DNA of 64,000 nucleotides from Verrucomicrobiota bacterium (GTDB taxonomy: Bacteria; Verrucomicrobiota; Verrucomicrobiae; Limisphaerales; UBA11358). Shown here piece after piece: positions 15,525-25,043 of this stretch. Numbering within the stretch: the stretch's first letter is position 1; each line of letters opens with the position of its first letter. Under the pieces are notes generated by a model. That model was not told where the DNA came from, made no database searches, and was given only the letters and a program-made list of their open reading frames with translations. The DNA is taken from positions 82,930 to 146,929 of the forward strand of contig JACZKP010000109.1 in NCBI GenBank assembly GCA_014860005.1, written 5' to 3'. A program made the translations under genes and the position numbers.

Positions 15525-16850
15525 CTACTTCCCAATGCAGTAAAGCTTCGTTCCCGTGCGGATGAACAGCCGGTCGCGCACCGCCGCCACGGAGGCGCGG
15601 AGTTGATCGTCGCCGTCGTCGCCCATGGCAACGGAGTGGAGCAGTTTGAATTCATCGCCCGCCGCCACGACGAACACCTCACCGCGGAAATTCTGGAAGT
15701 AAATCTTGTCATCGGCGCCGGTGGGCGAAGATTCGATCTTCACGCGCGGCCCAAGTTCGCCGATCCACTCCACCTTGCCCGTGGCTGGGTCCACCCGCGA
15801 AAGCGTCTTGGTCTGGCGCTCACCGTTCAGCACGTAGAATTTACCCTTGTAAAACAGCGGTGTGGCGACATCGGCGGACACTTCGCGATCCTGGCTCACC
15901 CAGGCATGGTCCTTTTCGCTGAGGGAACCTTTCAGCCCGGCTTTAACCGCGTAGATGGATGCGCCTTTGGGACCACAAGCCAGCACAACGCCGCCACCGG
16001 CCACCGGCGACGGCACCAACCGCCAGTGGGTGATACGCGACGGATTCCACGTGCCCCAGTGCCAAAGCTCCGCCCCGGTCTTCAAATCGTGCCCGCTGAT
16101 GAAGTCACCGCCCGCCACGAGCAACTCACGCCGGCCTTGATATTCGAAAGGAATCGGCGTGCTGAAGGCCTCCCGCGATTCCTCGCGGGCTTCGCTGGGC
16201 CGGATGTGCTTCCACAGTTCCTTGCCGGTTGCGGGATCCAACGCCAGCAAGTAGGAGTCGTTGGGGCCATCGCGGCGGCCGCGGCCCTGCACCGGCACGT
16301 TGCGTTGCAACACTTGGAGAAAAAGTTTTCCATCATACAGCGTTGGGCTTGTTGAGAAGGTCCAAAGAAAAGCGAACTGGCCGTAGTCGTCTTGCAGGTT
16401 GCGGGACCAGATCTTTTTGCCGGCAAAATCGAAGGCCACCAGGTCGCCGGTGCCGTAGAAGTAATACACGAGTTTGCCGTCGGTGACGGGCGAGGGCGAG
16501 GCGAAGTTGCTGCGGTCGTCCTTGTTGAAGCCCACGCCGGCTTCGTGATTCCACAATTCCTTGCCGGTCTGATAATCAAGGCAGATCGCGCGCAGTGTCT
16601 TGGTGCGGGTGTCGGTGGAACTCACAAACACACGATCACCCCAGATGATGGGCGTGGCGGCGGACGGACCCGGCAGCGTGGCCGTCCATTTGACATTCTC
16701 CGTTTTGGAGAACTCTGCCGGCAGATTGCGCGCGGGCGAGGACCCGTCAAAATTTGGCCCGCGCCAATGCGGCCAGTTTTCAGCGAGAACGGAAGCGGTC
16801 AAGGTGGTGACCGCCCCGGCGGCGACGAGAATGGTTTTTAATCGGCTCAT
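15525..16850 (-). CDS. Secreted PQQ-like beta-propeller protein
   Basis: A 441-residue protein from ATG 16850 with signal peptide MSRLKTILVAAGAVTTLTAS followed by ENWPHWRGPNFDG, a typical opening of verrucomicrobial/planctomycete PQQ-like propellers. Repeating blade motifs are visible: VFVSSTDTRTKTLRAICLDYQTG, LLALDPATGKELWKH and RVDPATGKVEWIGE. No catalytic residues for a quinoprotein dehydrogenase are evident, so a binding or scaffold role is as likely as an enzyme. It is the last of five codirectional genes, 79 nt after the SGNH hydrolase gene. The upstream extension of the frame lacks a signal and overlaps that neighbour, so it was rejected. Confidence 0.85.
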   Translation of the reverse strand: MSRLKTILVAAGAVTTLTASVLAENWPHWRGPNFDGSSPARNLPAEFSKTENVKWTATLPGPSAATPIIWGDRVFVSSTDTRTKTLRAICLDYQTGKELWNHEAGVGFNKDDRSNFASPSPVTDGKLVYYFYGTGDLVAFDFAGKKIWSRNLQDDYGQFAFLWTFSTSPTLYDGKLFLQVLQRNVPVQGRGRRDGPNDSYLLALDPATGKELWKHIRPSEAREESREAFSTPIPFEYQGRRELLVAGGDFISGHDLKTGAELWHWGTWNPSRITHWRLVPSPVAGGGVVLACGPKGASIYAVKAGLKGSLSEKDHAWVSQDREVSADVATPLFYKGKFYVLNGERQTKTLSRVDPATGKVEWIGELGPRVKIESSPTGADDKIYFQNFRGEVFVVAAGDEFKLLHSVAMGDDGDDQLRASVAAVRDRLFIRTGTKLYCIGK

Positions 16851-16929
16851 AATCTCATAACGATTTTGCGCGGCGCACGCGGCAACGGCGCTCCCGCGAG
16901 GTTCAGTGTATTCGCGCGGACAATAGCAC

Positions 16930-17865
16930 TCACCCGCCGGCTGGCGCAACCATCGTTGATCTGGTTTTTGACATTTCCAGCAGAAACAACCGGCGAATGG
17001 CGTCATAGCCGCGCTCGTTCGGGTCTTCGACGTTTGTGTGAAACCAATAATTCGGATCCCGTGCATCATAATGCTCCCGCCAGAACTGGGTGCAATGCAG
17101 GCCGTGCCCCAGAAATGCCGCGTGGAGATTCACCAGGTGGACGTTCGCGCGCCGTTCCACACTGCTTTCAATGATCTCGTTGTACGCCGCCAAAATCTTC
17201 AGCCCGCCGGGCCACGCCGGCAATCCGGCCCGCTGGATGTCGCCCACGCCGTCCGTGGGATCATAGATGTTCGCGAGAAACATCTGGCAGCCGCCCGGAA
17301 AACGGGAGTTGACCTGGTCCAGGATGGCCTCCAGTCGGATTTCGAAGTTCTGCACCCACGGGAGAGCCTGCGCCCAGGTGGCGCCATACATCGCGCCCTC
17401 GCGCGGCGGTGTGCGGCCGTAATCGTGGATCAGGTCGTTGCCGCCGGTCGTGATGACCACCAGACCGAGGACATTTGTGTCGGCCGCCGGCAGTCGTGGA
17501 AGTTGCTGCTTCACCAAGTCCAAGGAAGTGCAGCCGGACACGGCCAGATTCGTCGCGCGCAGGCCGGGCAAAACGACGCGCAAATTGATCCCGCGCAAAT
17601 CGGGAAACTCGTCCGGCGGATTTGCGACAAGCCGGTCAAAGTAGCCATAGCCTTTGCGGGCGCCGAATCCCGCGGTCACGCTGTCCCCCAAGCCCACCAA
17701 CAGGACGGGCCGTTCCGTCCACGGTTGGGCGAAAGCCTCCGCTGGCACTGGTGGTCCGGCGGGCCCGCCGCCCACGGGCAAGCGTTGCCAGAAGTAAAAC
17801 CACGTACCGGTGGCGCAAAAGGCGACGACCGCCAGAATAATGAGCAGATGAAGACGGTTTTTCAT
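16930..17865 (-). CDS. SGNH/GDSL-type hydrolase, membrane-anchored or secreted
   Basis: A 311-residue protein with an N-terminal hydrophobic segment (LHLLIILAVVAFCATGTWFYF) acting as signal or anchor. Block I of SGNH hydrolases is LLVGLGDSVTAGFG (the Ser is the nucleophile), block III is VVITTGGNDLIHD, and near the C-terminus a Tyr/His-rich DPNYWFHTNVEDPNERGY may supply the catalytic His. By family knowledge it is an esterase, often deacetylating carbohydrate. Substrate is unknown. ATG 17865 follows an alternative GTG start one codon earlier. It lies 39 nt downstream of the propeller gene in the same apparent operon. Confidence 0.83.
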   Translation of the reverse strand: MKNRLHLLIILAVVAFCATGTWFYFWQRLPVGGGPAGPPVPAEAFAQPWTERPVLLVGLGDSVTAGFGARKGYGYFDRLVANPPDEFPDLRGINLRVVLPGLRATNLAVSGCTSLDLVKQQLPRLPAADTNVLGLVVITTGGNDLIHDYGRTPPREGAMYGATWAQALPWVQNFEIRLEAILDQVNSRFPGGCQMFLANIYDPTDGVGDIQRAGLPAWPGGLKILAAYNEIIESSVERRANVHLVNLHAAFLGHGLHCTQFWREHYDARDPNYWFHTNVEDPNERGYDAIRRLFLLEMSKTRSTMVAPAGG

Positions 17866-17904
17866 CACAAGGGATCTCAGCGGACACCAGAGGCAATGAT
17901 CATT

Positions 17905-19272
17905 TCAGCGCGACCGCACCGCGAACAAATCGGTCAACACCTTGCCGTTGCGCTTGATCCGTCCCAAGGAATACACCGTGCCATCCCTGCCCACGGCGAT
18001 GGAATTGACGTAGAGGGGACGCTGGCCATCCTCGTAGAAGATCGCACCGTGGTCGGTATATTTGCCGCTCGGAATGTGCCAGGTGACCAGGTGCAGGTCT
18101 TCAAGTCCCTTGGCTTCACCCATTGCCGTTTTGGATTTGCCGGCGAGGCGTTTGCCGTCCGCATAGATCGGCGCGCCGGTGAGGTAGTAAATCGTCTTGT
18201 GATCCGCGCCGGGCGCGAAACCCAGATAGCCGTAACTGAATTGATCGAACATCCCGCTGAGCCGGCTCGGCGCGGAAGTGATGCGGTCGAGCACTTCCAT
18301 TCGTTCGCCGCGCGGGTCGAAGCGGAAGAGGTAACCGGAATTGCCATGCACTCCGTACATCCAGGCGTCGTTCGGATTCCAAAAAGTCTGACGCCAGTTG
18401 TAACCCATGTGGCCGGGCGAGATCGGGTCGTAAAGCCCGAAGTAATCTTTGATCATGTTCTCCCCCGCGACAGGTTCAACCCGGTCGGTTTCAGCCGCGT
18501 AACGCAGGATCGTTCCTTCGGAGGTGGTGAGATAAGCCGAGCCGTCACTCAAGTCCACCGCGATGGACCGGCACACCGTGCGATACGCGGCGCCTTTGGC
18601 GGCTTCGCCTTCGGCGCACATCTTGCCAAAGTTTTTCCACGATTTCGTGGCCAGATCGTAGCGGAAGAACATCCCACTCGGCCACGTGAGTCCAAAGATG
18701 CGGCCCCGCCGCGTGTCCATGCTGGTCGTGAGCACGCCGTCGCGATCCGGCACAATGCCAAAATCCTCGAACCGGCCGGTCTTCAAGTCGTAAGCCAGCA
18801 GGTGTCCGCCGGGATAAGATTGGTAGCCCGCCGGCGGAATGCCCATGGTTTCCATTCCATCCACGATGCTGTAAACACCCACGTGCGTGGAAAAGTAAAG
18901 CTTGCCGCCGGCCTCCACAAAATTCACGTGGCTCTTGCCCTGCGGAATCGCTTTCAATCCTTTCTCACCACACGCCTCGGTCAGGTCGCCGAGGTGTCGA
19001 ATGGATTTCTTCCTTGGGTCGAAACAATACATCTGCGCGCCCACGTCAATGTTCTCTGAGCTAAGTACGTAATAGATTTTGCCATCACTGCCGGTGCCCA
19101 TGCCGTTGTAAGTGTCGTGAGCGAGGGCGAAACCGGAATCGTAGGTTTTCGCGATCAGTTTTTTCCCCTGATAAGAATTGCCGTCCGGGATGTTCACGGG
19201 TTGTGCCGTGGCCCACTCAACTGCTAGCAGTGCGGGCAACGACAGGGTGATGATGATGCGGATCATGTTCAT
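17905..19272 (-). CDS. Secreted beta-propeller protein of unknown function
   Basis: A 455-residue protein. ATG 19272 is preceded by AAGGA at 7-11 nt and by no better start. The signal peptide is MNMIRIIITLSLPALLAVEWATAQ. The body has repeated propeller-like phrases with aromatic/Gly turns (GSDGKIYYVLSSENIDVG, GKLYFSTHVGVYSI, LLAYDLKTGRFEDFG, IFGLTWPSGMFFRYDLATKSW) and ends VGRDGTVYSLGRIKRNGK. This fits an SMP-30/NHL- or WD40-like fold. No catalytic motif is evident. It lies 11 nt downstream of the oxidoreductase gene, so it is probably cotranscribed with it. Confidence 0.8.
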   Translation of the reverse strand: MNMIRIIITLSLPALLAVEWATAQPVNIPDGNSYQGKKLIAKTYDSGFALAHDTYNGMGTGSDGKIYYVLSSENIDVGAQMYCFDPRKKSIRHLGDLTEACGEKGLKAIPQGKSHVNFVEAGGKLYFSTHVGVYSIVDGMETMGIPPAGYQSYPGGHLLAYDLKTGRFEDFGIVPDRDGVLTTSMDTRRGRIFGLTWPSGMFFRYDLATKSWKNFGKMCAEGEAAKGAAYRTVCRSIAVDLSDGSAYLTTSEGTILRYAAETDRVEPVAGENMIKDYFGLYDPISPGHMGYNWRQTFWNPNDAWMYGVHGNSGYLFRFDPRGERMEVLDRITSAPSRLSGMFDQFSYGYLGFAPGADHKTIYYLTGAPIYADGKRLAGKSKTAMGEAKGLEDLHLVTWHIPSGKYTDHGAIFYEDGQRPLYVNSIAVGRDGTVYSLGRIKRNGKVLTDLFAVRSR

Positions 19273-19283
19273 AGGATTTCCTT

Positions 19284-20693
19284 TCAGTGCAGTGATGGGC
19301 GGGCGGCGGATTGTCGTGCAAGCGCCACGCCGTGCGTGGTCACGTAATACTTCGCCAACAAATTCGGTTTCTCCCAGGAGGGCAGGGATTGCGGATGACG
19401 CGCGTAATCGAGAAAGCGGCGGCTCACCTCTGAAAAATGAGCCTCGTGGCTTGCGCGTAGGGCGTCGGGAATCACCACTCGCCATTCGCCGGATTTTTCC
19501 TCCAGCCCCAGACCGGGATGGTCTTTCTGTAACACCGCGATTGTCCGCCGCAATGCCACACCCACGGAAGAAATTTCGCTGGCCAGTCTGGGAATCACAA
19601 AAACCTCGGGCTGAAACTGAGTGTCCCTGTCGCGCCGCAATTCCACACGCGCGTTGCTGCCGCGAAACACCGCCAGCAAGCTGTCCTTACCGCCGGGCGG
19701 CGCGACGAATGCCCACTGCACGTCGAGCATGACGTGAATGCCGCGGAGCGTGTAACTCACAGTGTTGTTGCAATAGTATTCCAACCGGTTGGAGTTCAGG
19801 GCCGGTTGAAGGAAGCCGGGAAAAGCATTCGCGCCGGTCACCTGCTGGAATTGCTCCCCGCTCAAGACGGTGGGCCACCGCGAGCCGCGCAAGATCGCGA
19901 TGTCGCGTTTGTAGTCAATGGGCTGGTTTGGGAACAAGGACCATTGCGCGTGCTCAACCAGGTGCGTGCCGACGTCGGCCAACCCCTCGCCCTGTTGCCG
20001 GATGTCGAAGAACCACACAGGCCGCAAAGTCGGCACGCCGGCCACTTCCTTCAAAAGATAATGCACGCTACGCATGAACACTGCCGGTTCGGCAAGTGTG
20101 CCCGTGAGGATTTCTCCGAATACGGCCCGGTCGTTCACCAGTGCCCGCTGAAGCGCACACGATATTTCAAAGCGCTCCGTCATGGCGTCGTAAGCGATGA
20201 CGTTGCTTCGCTCGGCGGCCTCGAGAGCGGTCTGCAATTTCGGCCAGGCCTCCGGTTCGATGATCCACGGCTTGTCCGCCAACACATGCAGGCCGGCGCG
20301 CACACTGGCTTCGAGGCGGTCAATCTTGTGCTGGTTGTTGCCCGACAAGATGACGATATTGCCACGCCGTTCTACAAGCATCCGCTCGAAAAAATCCGCG
20401 CTGGCGATGATCTCCAGTTTCCAGCGAGTGGGATTCTCACGCCTTTGGTTGAACTGGCTAATGCGATTGAGATGAGCGGTCAAATCCGGACCGAGCGGAG
20501 CATAGACGAACACCGTGTCCGCCACGCCGGGCAACGTCTCGCGTTGGAAGAGTGCAGCGTGAAAGTGTCCCGGGTCCAGCGTAATGATCTTGAATTCCTG
20601 GGCCCGCACGGCCAGGACGAGCACTCCAAGCGTGGCCACCAAGCTTATGAAAAATCCCCGTCCCGCGGCGGCTGGCAACCAGTTCCCTTTCAT
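19284..20693 (-). CDS. Exported Gfo/Idh/MocA-like oxidoreductase
   Basis: A 469-residue protein with a signal-like N-terminus (GFFISLVATLGVLVLAVRAQ). It then has a Rossmann-like strand EFKIITLDPGHFHAAL, VRAGLHVLADKPWIIEPEAW (the family EKP-like motif as DKP) and a second domain including VGTHLVEHAQWSLFP. The C-terminal region resembles the putative oxidoreductase C-terminal domain found on secreted members. The usual GxGxxG nucleotide loop is replaced by DPGHFH, so dinucleotide binding is uncertain. ATG 20693 has GGAGGGG just upstream; the longer frame overlaps the aminotransferase gene and was rejected. Likely a sugar-modifying enzyme acting outside the cytoplasm. Confidence 0.83.
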   Translation of the reverse strand: MKGNWLPAAAGRGFFISLVATLGVLVLAVRAQEFKIITLDPGHFHAALFQRETLPGVADTVFVYAPLGPDLTAHLNRISQFNQRRENPTRWKLEIIASADFFERMLVERRGNIVILSGNNQHKIDRLEASVRAGLHVLADKPWIIEPEAWPKLQTALEAAERSNVIAYDAMTERFEISCALQRALVNDRAVFGEILTGTLAEPAVFMRSVHYLLKEVAGVPTLRPVWFFDIRQQGEGLADVGTHLVEHAQWSLFPNQPIDYKRDIAILRGSRWPTVLSGEQFQQVTGANAFPGFLQPALNSNRLEYYCNNTVSYTLRGIHVMLDVQWAFVAPPGGKDSLLAVFRGSNARVELRRDRDTQFQPEVFVIPRLASEISSVGVALRRTIAVLQKDHPGLGLEEKSGEWRVVIPDALRASHEAHFSEVSRRFLDYARHPQSLPSWEKPNLLAKYYVTTHGVALARQSAARPSLH

Positions 20694-20725
20694 TTCCCCT
20701 CCCACCCCAGTGGTGTTGTTTCGAC

Positions 20726-22078
20726 CTAAGCTTTCGCCAGCGCGCCGGCGTGTCCTTGAATTTTTCGAATCGCGTCCGCGATCTGCTCCATGTCCTCGCG
20801 CGAGCCCAGCAACATGTTTTGCGTGAACCAGACGGCTTCCGCGCAGAGCTTTTCGTTCTGCGGACAATTCTGGTTTTGTTCCAGCCATTGCTGCATCCGC
20901 TGCTCGCCATAGACTCGGAGGAAGCGCGGATTCTTCGCGAGACTGGACACGTAGGCTTCCGTGTTCATCACGCCGTAGCCACCGGACGCCGGCACCCCCT
21001 CCGCGCCCAGGGCCGAAATGAATCTACCCCTGTCGAGTCCGGCAAACCTCGTCTGGTCGAATCGAAACATGTAGAGATGGTACGCGCTGCGCGTCGTCCC
21101 TTCGTAAAGCTTTGCGGGTTTGATGCCAGGAATTTCGCTTAAGAGCTTCGTCAGGTAATTCGCGTTCTCCGTGCGGCGGTTGGTCTGCTCGATGACGCGC
21201 GTCATCTGGGCAAGCAGCAACCGACCTTGGAACTCGGACAGGCGCAGATTCGATCCGCGCGTGCCGGAATAGGTGAAATTGTAGCCGGTGACCTGTCGGG
21301 CGCGGCCTTGATTGTGGAAGTTGTAACAGATCTCGGCGAACTGCGCATCGTTGGTCAGCACCGCGCCGCCTTCGCCGGAATTGAGATTCTTGCTGGCCTG
21401 AAAACTGAAACAACCAGCCAGACCCAGCGTTCCCACCTTGCGCCCGCGCCATTCGGCGAGATGCGCCTGGCAGGCGTCCTCAATGACGGGAATATTGTGC
21501 TTCTTCCCGACCTCCAGGATTTTGTCCATGTCCGCCGGCGAGCCGCCAATATGCACGGGCAAGATGGCTCTCGTCTCCTTCGTGATCGCCGCTTCGATCT
21601 TGTTCGCATCAATCTGAAAACTCTCCAGGTCCGAATCCACGAAGATGGGCAGCGCGTAGTTCAGCGCTACGACGTTGTAAGTGGCGATGAACGTGTACGG
21701 CGGGATGAGGACTTCATCACCCGGCCCGATGTCCAGTCCGCCCAGCACAGTCGTAAGCGCGCTCGTGCCGCAGGAGGTGGCCACACAATGTTTCGCGCCG
21801 GTGAGTCCGGCATATTCCTTCTCGAACTCAGCCACGGCCGGGCCGCTGCCGCGAAACCACCGGCCACTTTTGAGTACGTCCAGCAGCGCCCTTTCCTCCG
21901 TTTGATCATACACCGGCCAGCCAGGGAAGCCGCCGGGGTGCGCTTTGGCGCCACCGAGTTTGGCGGGTTTGGCGGCGGCCTCTGCGCCGCGGGCAAGTTG
22001 TGGCAGGCCGAAAGCCAGACCTGCGCCGGCGAGGGAAGTGGAGTTGATAAAATCCCTGCGATTCAATTTGCGCTTCAT
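20726..22078 (-). CDS. DegT/DnrJ/EryC1/StrS aminotransferase with a Tat signal
   Basis: A 450-residue protein. The N-terminus MKRKLNRRDFINSTSLAG has a twin-arginine motif and a hydrophobic stretch ending LARGAEA, indicating export of the folded, cofactor-loaded enzyme. The rest is a DegT-type PLP enzyme: SGRWFRGSGPAVAEFE, CVATSCGTSAL (phosphate binding), IPPYTFIAT, VIEDACQAHLA (Asp to PLP nitrogen) and the Schiff-base Lys in CFSFQASKNLNSGEGG. Cytoplasmic members make amino-sugars. An exported one is unusual and suggests a surface-glycan or non-catalytic role. It is the first gene of the operon reaching to 15525. Confidence 0.88.
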   Translation of the reverse strand: MKRKLNRRDFINSTSLAGAGLAFGLPQLARGAEAAAKPAKLGGAKAHPGGFPGWPVYDQTEERALLDVLKSGRWFRGSGPAVAEFEKEYAGLTGAKHCVATSCGTSALTTVLGGLDIGPGDEVLIPPYTFIATYNVVALNYALPIFVDSDLESFQIDANKIEAAITKETRAILPVHIGGSPADMDKILEVGKKHNIPVIEDACQAHLAEWRGRKVGTLGLAGCFSFQASKNLNSGEGGAVLTNDAQFAEICYNFHNQGRARQVTGYNFTYSGTRGSNLRLSEFQGRLLLAQMTRVIEQTNRRTENANYLTKLLSEIPGIKPAKLYEGTTRSAYHLYMFRFDQTRFAGLDRGRFISALGAEGVPASGGYGVMNTEAYVSSLAKNPRFLRVYGEQRMQQWLEQNQNCPQNEKLCAEAVWFTQNMLLGSREDMEQIADAIRKIQGHAGALAKA

Positions 22079-22602
22079 ATTGCTGCCTCCGGTTTCAAGT
22101 GGTTGAAAGGCGCTCATAACCTGGGGATGAGTTACTGCGCGGCAACGCGGCGGTCAAACGAATTGTAACAGCCCTTTCCAGTGCCTCGGAAGACAGAGAA
22201 GGCAGCAATTGCCCCAAGCGCCTGGGCGGAGCGATGCCCGCAGAATCCTGAAGTTTGACTGGGCGCCCGCTTTCGCACCCGCTGTGGTTTCCATTCGCAC
22301 AACAGTTTCGGGTAACTTGGGGGTTCGTGTTTGCCAACCGGGAAGCGGCTTGCCGGCTCAGGATGCGGACGTTAGAGTGCCAGCGTGAAAGCAATTCCCG
22401 TTCAGGAAACTCAAGGCGAGTCTCGATCAATCACGCATCCGACGCTGCGCAAACACCGGGCCAGGCGGCAAGGATGAGACTCTCCCTGCATCGCGCCGAA
22501 GATTTCAACACTGACTTCAATCAGCAGCATCGTTGGTATCTGGATCCGGCTGGTTGAGCCAGCGCCAACGATTGAGTAAGCTGGGTTTCGGTTTGATCCC
22601 GC
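22079..22602. other. 524-bp divergent spacer
   Basis: This lies between the divergently transcribed aminotransferase and ABC-F genes and should hold both promoters. No credible gene, repeat or clear sigma-70 promoter could be picked by eye. Confidence 0.5.
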
Positions 22603-24516
22603 ATGTCCACCATCCTTAACGCCACGGATGTCACCGTTCGTTACAACGAACGCGCGATTCTCGACGCGGCCACGCTCGCGATTGACGAAGGGCAGCGGAT
22701 CGGCCTCGTGGGGCGCAACGGTTGCGGGAAGACCACGTTCCTCCGCATCCTCGCCGGGCTGCAATCGCCGGACAGCGGCGACGTGAGCCGCCGGCGCGGG
22801 TTGGTGATGAGTTATCTGGCGCAGGATTTCATGCTTGATCCGGCGTTGGACGTGCGCGGCAACGTCCGGGCCGGCGCGCAACATGTGCTGGATCTCATCG
22901 CCGAGTTTGAGTCGCTGCCGCACGACTCAAAGAGGCACGAGGAACTGGAGCATCGCATCCTGACGCTGGAAGGCTGGACGCTCGATCAACGCATTGAGAC
23001 GGCGCTGTCGCATCTCAATTGTCCGCCGGGCGAGCGCGACATCACCACGCTTTCCGGCGGCGAGAAACGGCGCGTGGCGCTGGCGCGGGCGATTGTTTCC
23101 CGCCCGGATTTCCTGATGCTCGACGAGCCTACGAATCATCTCGATCCGGATTCCATCGAGTGGGTGGCGGAGTTTCTGGAAAACTTCGGCGGCACATTCC
23201 TTGTCGTCACGCACGACCGCTATTTTCTCGATCGCGTCGTGACGCGCATCGTCGAACTGTGCGATGGCAAGTTCTGGTGGCACGACGGCAATTACACCGC
23301 TTACCTGCTGGACAAGGCCGAGCGTCAGGCCGCCGACGCGGTGATCGAGCACAAGCGCCGGATGTTTTTGCAGAAGGAACTCGCCTGGGTGCGGACCGGT
23401 CCGCGCGCGCAACGCAGCAAGCAGAAGAACCGCTTCGAGCGTTACTACGAAACCGCCGCGCAGGACGGGCCGGTGGTCGAAACGGATATGGAACTGGTCA
23501 TTCCGCCGCCGCCGCAACTCGGCAATCGCACGGTGGAGGTTGCGAATCTCGGCATGGAACTGGGCGGGCGCCGATTGTTTTCCGGTTTTGATTTCACCTT
23601 CGAGAACGGCAAACGCATCGGCATCTGCGGCCGGAACGGTCTCGGCAAAACCACACTCCTCAAGATCATCATAGGCCATCTTGCGCCGACGGAGGGCACG
23701 GTGAAAACCGGTCAGCTCACGAAATTCAACTACGTGGATCAAGGCCGCCTGCAATTGAACGAGGAGCGCAGCGTGCTGGAGGAAGCTTCCGACGGCACGG
23801 AGTATGTGATCTGGGGCGAAGCGAAGATTTCCGTGCGCGCCTACTTGAAGCGGTTTCTCTTCGCGGATGACCGCATCACGACGCAGGTGGGGAAACTTTC
23901 CGGCGGCGAACGCAGCCGGCTGGTGCTGGCGCGCATCCTGAAAGGCGGCGGCAACTTTCTCATTCTCGACGAGCCGACGAACGACCTCGATCTGCCGACC
24001 CTGCGCGTGTTGGAGGAGGCGTTGATCGCGTTCCCCGGCGTCGTGTGCGTCGTGAGCCACGACCGGTATTTCCTGAATCGTGTTTGCACGGACATTCTCG
24101 CCTTCGAAGGCGAGGGGCAAATCCATCACAGTGTTGGGGATTACGATTACTACGTGGAAAAGAAACAACGCGTAGCGGCGGAGGCGGCCCGGCGCAGCGC
24201 GGCGTTTCTCGCCACAAACAAAGCCGCGCCGGACCGAGCGGCGGAGACGATGAAGGGTTCCAAAGGGCAAAAGCCCCGCAAACTCTCGTTCAAGGAAGCA
24301 CGCGAACTGGAGGGCATGGAGGCGCAAATTCACGCGGTGGACGAAGAGATTGCCCGCGTCGAAGGTTTGTTTGCAGCCCCGGATTTTCACCGAATTCACG
24401 CGGCGCAAACCCCGCAACTCGTGGCGGAACTGGCGGCGGCGAAGGAAAAACTCGCGCAACTCTACAACCGTTGGGAGGAGTTGGAGGCCATCAAGTCCGC
24501 GACCACTGGATCGTAG
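22603..24516 (+). CDS. ABC-F family ATPase (Uup/EttA-like)
   Basis: A 637-residue soluble protein with two ABC cassettes. The first has Walker A GLVGRNGCGKTT, signature LSGGEKRRVALA and Walker B FLMLDEPTNHLD. The second has GICGRNGLGKTT, LSGGERSRLVLA and FLILDEPTNDLD. Both cassettes keep the catalytic Glu. The inter-cassette linker (about residues 240-290) and a basic coiled-coil C-terminus (about 540-637, KGQKPRKLSFKEARELEGME) resemble Uup. By family knowledge ABC-F proteins act on ribosomes rather than membranes. There are no membrane segments. The gene converges on jag with a 19-bp gap. Confidence 0.92.
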   Translation: MSTILNATDVTVRYNERAILDAATLAIDEGQRIGLVGRNGCGKTTFLRILAGLQSPDSGDVSRRRGLVMSYLAQDFMLDPALDVRGNVRAGAQHVLDLIAEFESLPHDSKRHEELEHRILTLEGWTLDQRIETALSHLNCPPGERDITTLSGGEKRRVALARAIVSRPDFLMLDEPTNHLDPDSIEWVAEFLENFGGTFLVVTHDRYFLDRVVTRIVELCDGKFWWHDGNYTAYLLDKAERQAADAVIEHKRRMFLQKELAWVRTGPRAQRSKQKNRFERYYETAAQDGPVVETDMELVIPPPPQLGNRTVEVANLGMELGGRRLFSGFDFTFENGKRIGICGRNGLGKTTLLKIIIGHLAPTEGTVKTGQLTKFNYVDQGRLQLNEERSVLEEASDGTEYVIWGEAKISVRAYLKRFLFADDRITTQVGKLSGGERSRLVLARILKGGGNFLILDEPTNDLDLPTLRVLEEALIAFPGVVCVVSHDRYFLNRVCTDILAFEGEGQIHHSVGDYDYYVEKKQRVAAEAARRSAAFLATNKAAPDRAAETMKGSKGQKPRKLSFKEARELEGMEAQIHAVDEEIARVEGLFAAPDFHRIHAAQTPQLVAELAAAKEKLAQLYNRWEELEAIKSATTGS

Positions 24517-24535
24517 CCGGGCGGCGGGCCGGAAC

Positions 24536-24985
24536 TCAGTGTTTGGACCGAAGCAGAATGGCTTTCTTGTCCGTGCCTTCGACTTCCACACTGTGGGTTT
24601 CGATATCGGGATCTTCTTTAAGCGCCTGATGCACGATTCGGCGGTCAAAAGCGCTCAACGGTTCCAGTTCCACCACGTCACCCCAGCGACGGACTTTATC
24701 GGCGGCATCCTTCGCTTTTTTCACCAGGGCCTCGCGCGCCTGCGCCCGGTAACCGCTCACGTCCACCAGCACTTTGGGCGAGTTGTTGTCCTGCTGGAAG
24801 AGCAGGCGGTTCGCGATGTATTGCAGGTCGGACAAAGTCTGGCCCTGGCGGCCAATCAACCGGCCTGACTCCTCGGTCTTCACGTCCAGCAAAACGCCCT
24901 CTTCCATCGGGTGTTCCTCCACCGTGGCGGGGAAGCCGAGCAGTTCAAGCAGTTTCTCCAAAGTGACTTTCGGTTGAGCAGGCAT
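24536..24985 (-). CDS. jag: Jag/KhpB-like RNA-binding protein (KH-R3H)
   Basis: A 149-residue protein. The KH-type segment has ESGRLIGRQGQTLSDLQYIAN with the GxxG loop, and the R3H-like C-terminus has LEPLSAFDRRIVHQALKEDPDIETHSVE, which carries the RxxxH core. The extended Jag-N domain of Firmicute homologues is absent or reduced. It is the last gene of the rpmH-rnpA-yidD-yidC-jag cluster, where Jag homologues usually sit. By family knowledge it binds RNA and influences cell-envelope growth. Confidence 0.9.
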   Translation of the reverse strand: MPAQPKVTLEKLLELLGFPATVEEHPMEEGVLLDVKTEESGRLIGRQGQTLSDLQYIANRLLFQQDNNSPKVLVDVSGYRAQAREALVKKAKDAADKVRRWGDVVELEPLSAFDRRIVHQALKEDPDIETHSVEVEGTDKKAILLRSKH

Positions 24986-25043
24986 AGGGAGGGTGAGTTA
25001 TGGTTCGTTGCTGTCGGTTGACGGTCGTCACACTGCGTGGCGC

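Noticed and set aside
17038..19059. 673-codon plus-strand open frame opposite the SGNH hydrolase and propeller genes
   Set aside because: The opposite strand has two proteins with signal peptides and family motifs; this frame crosses both.
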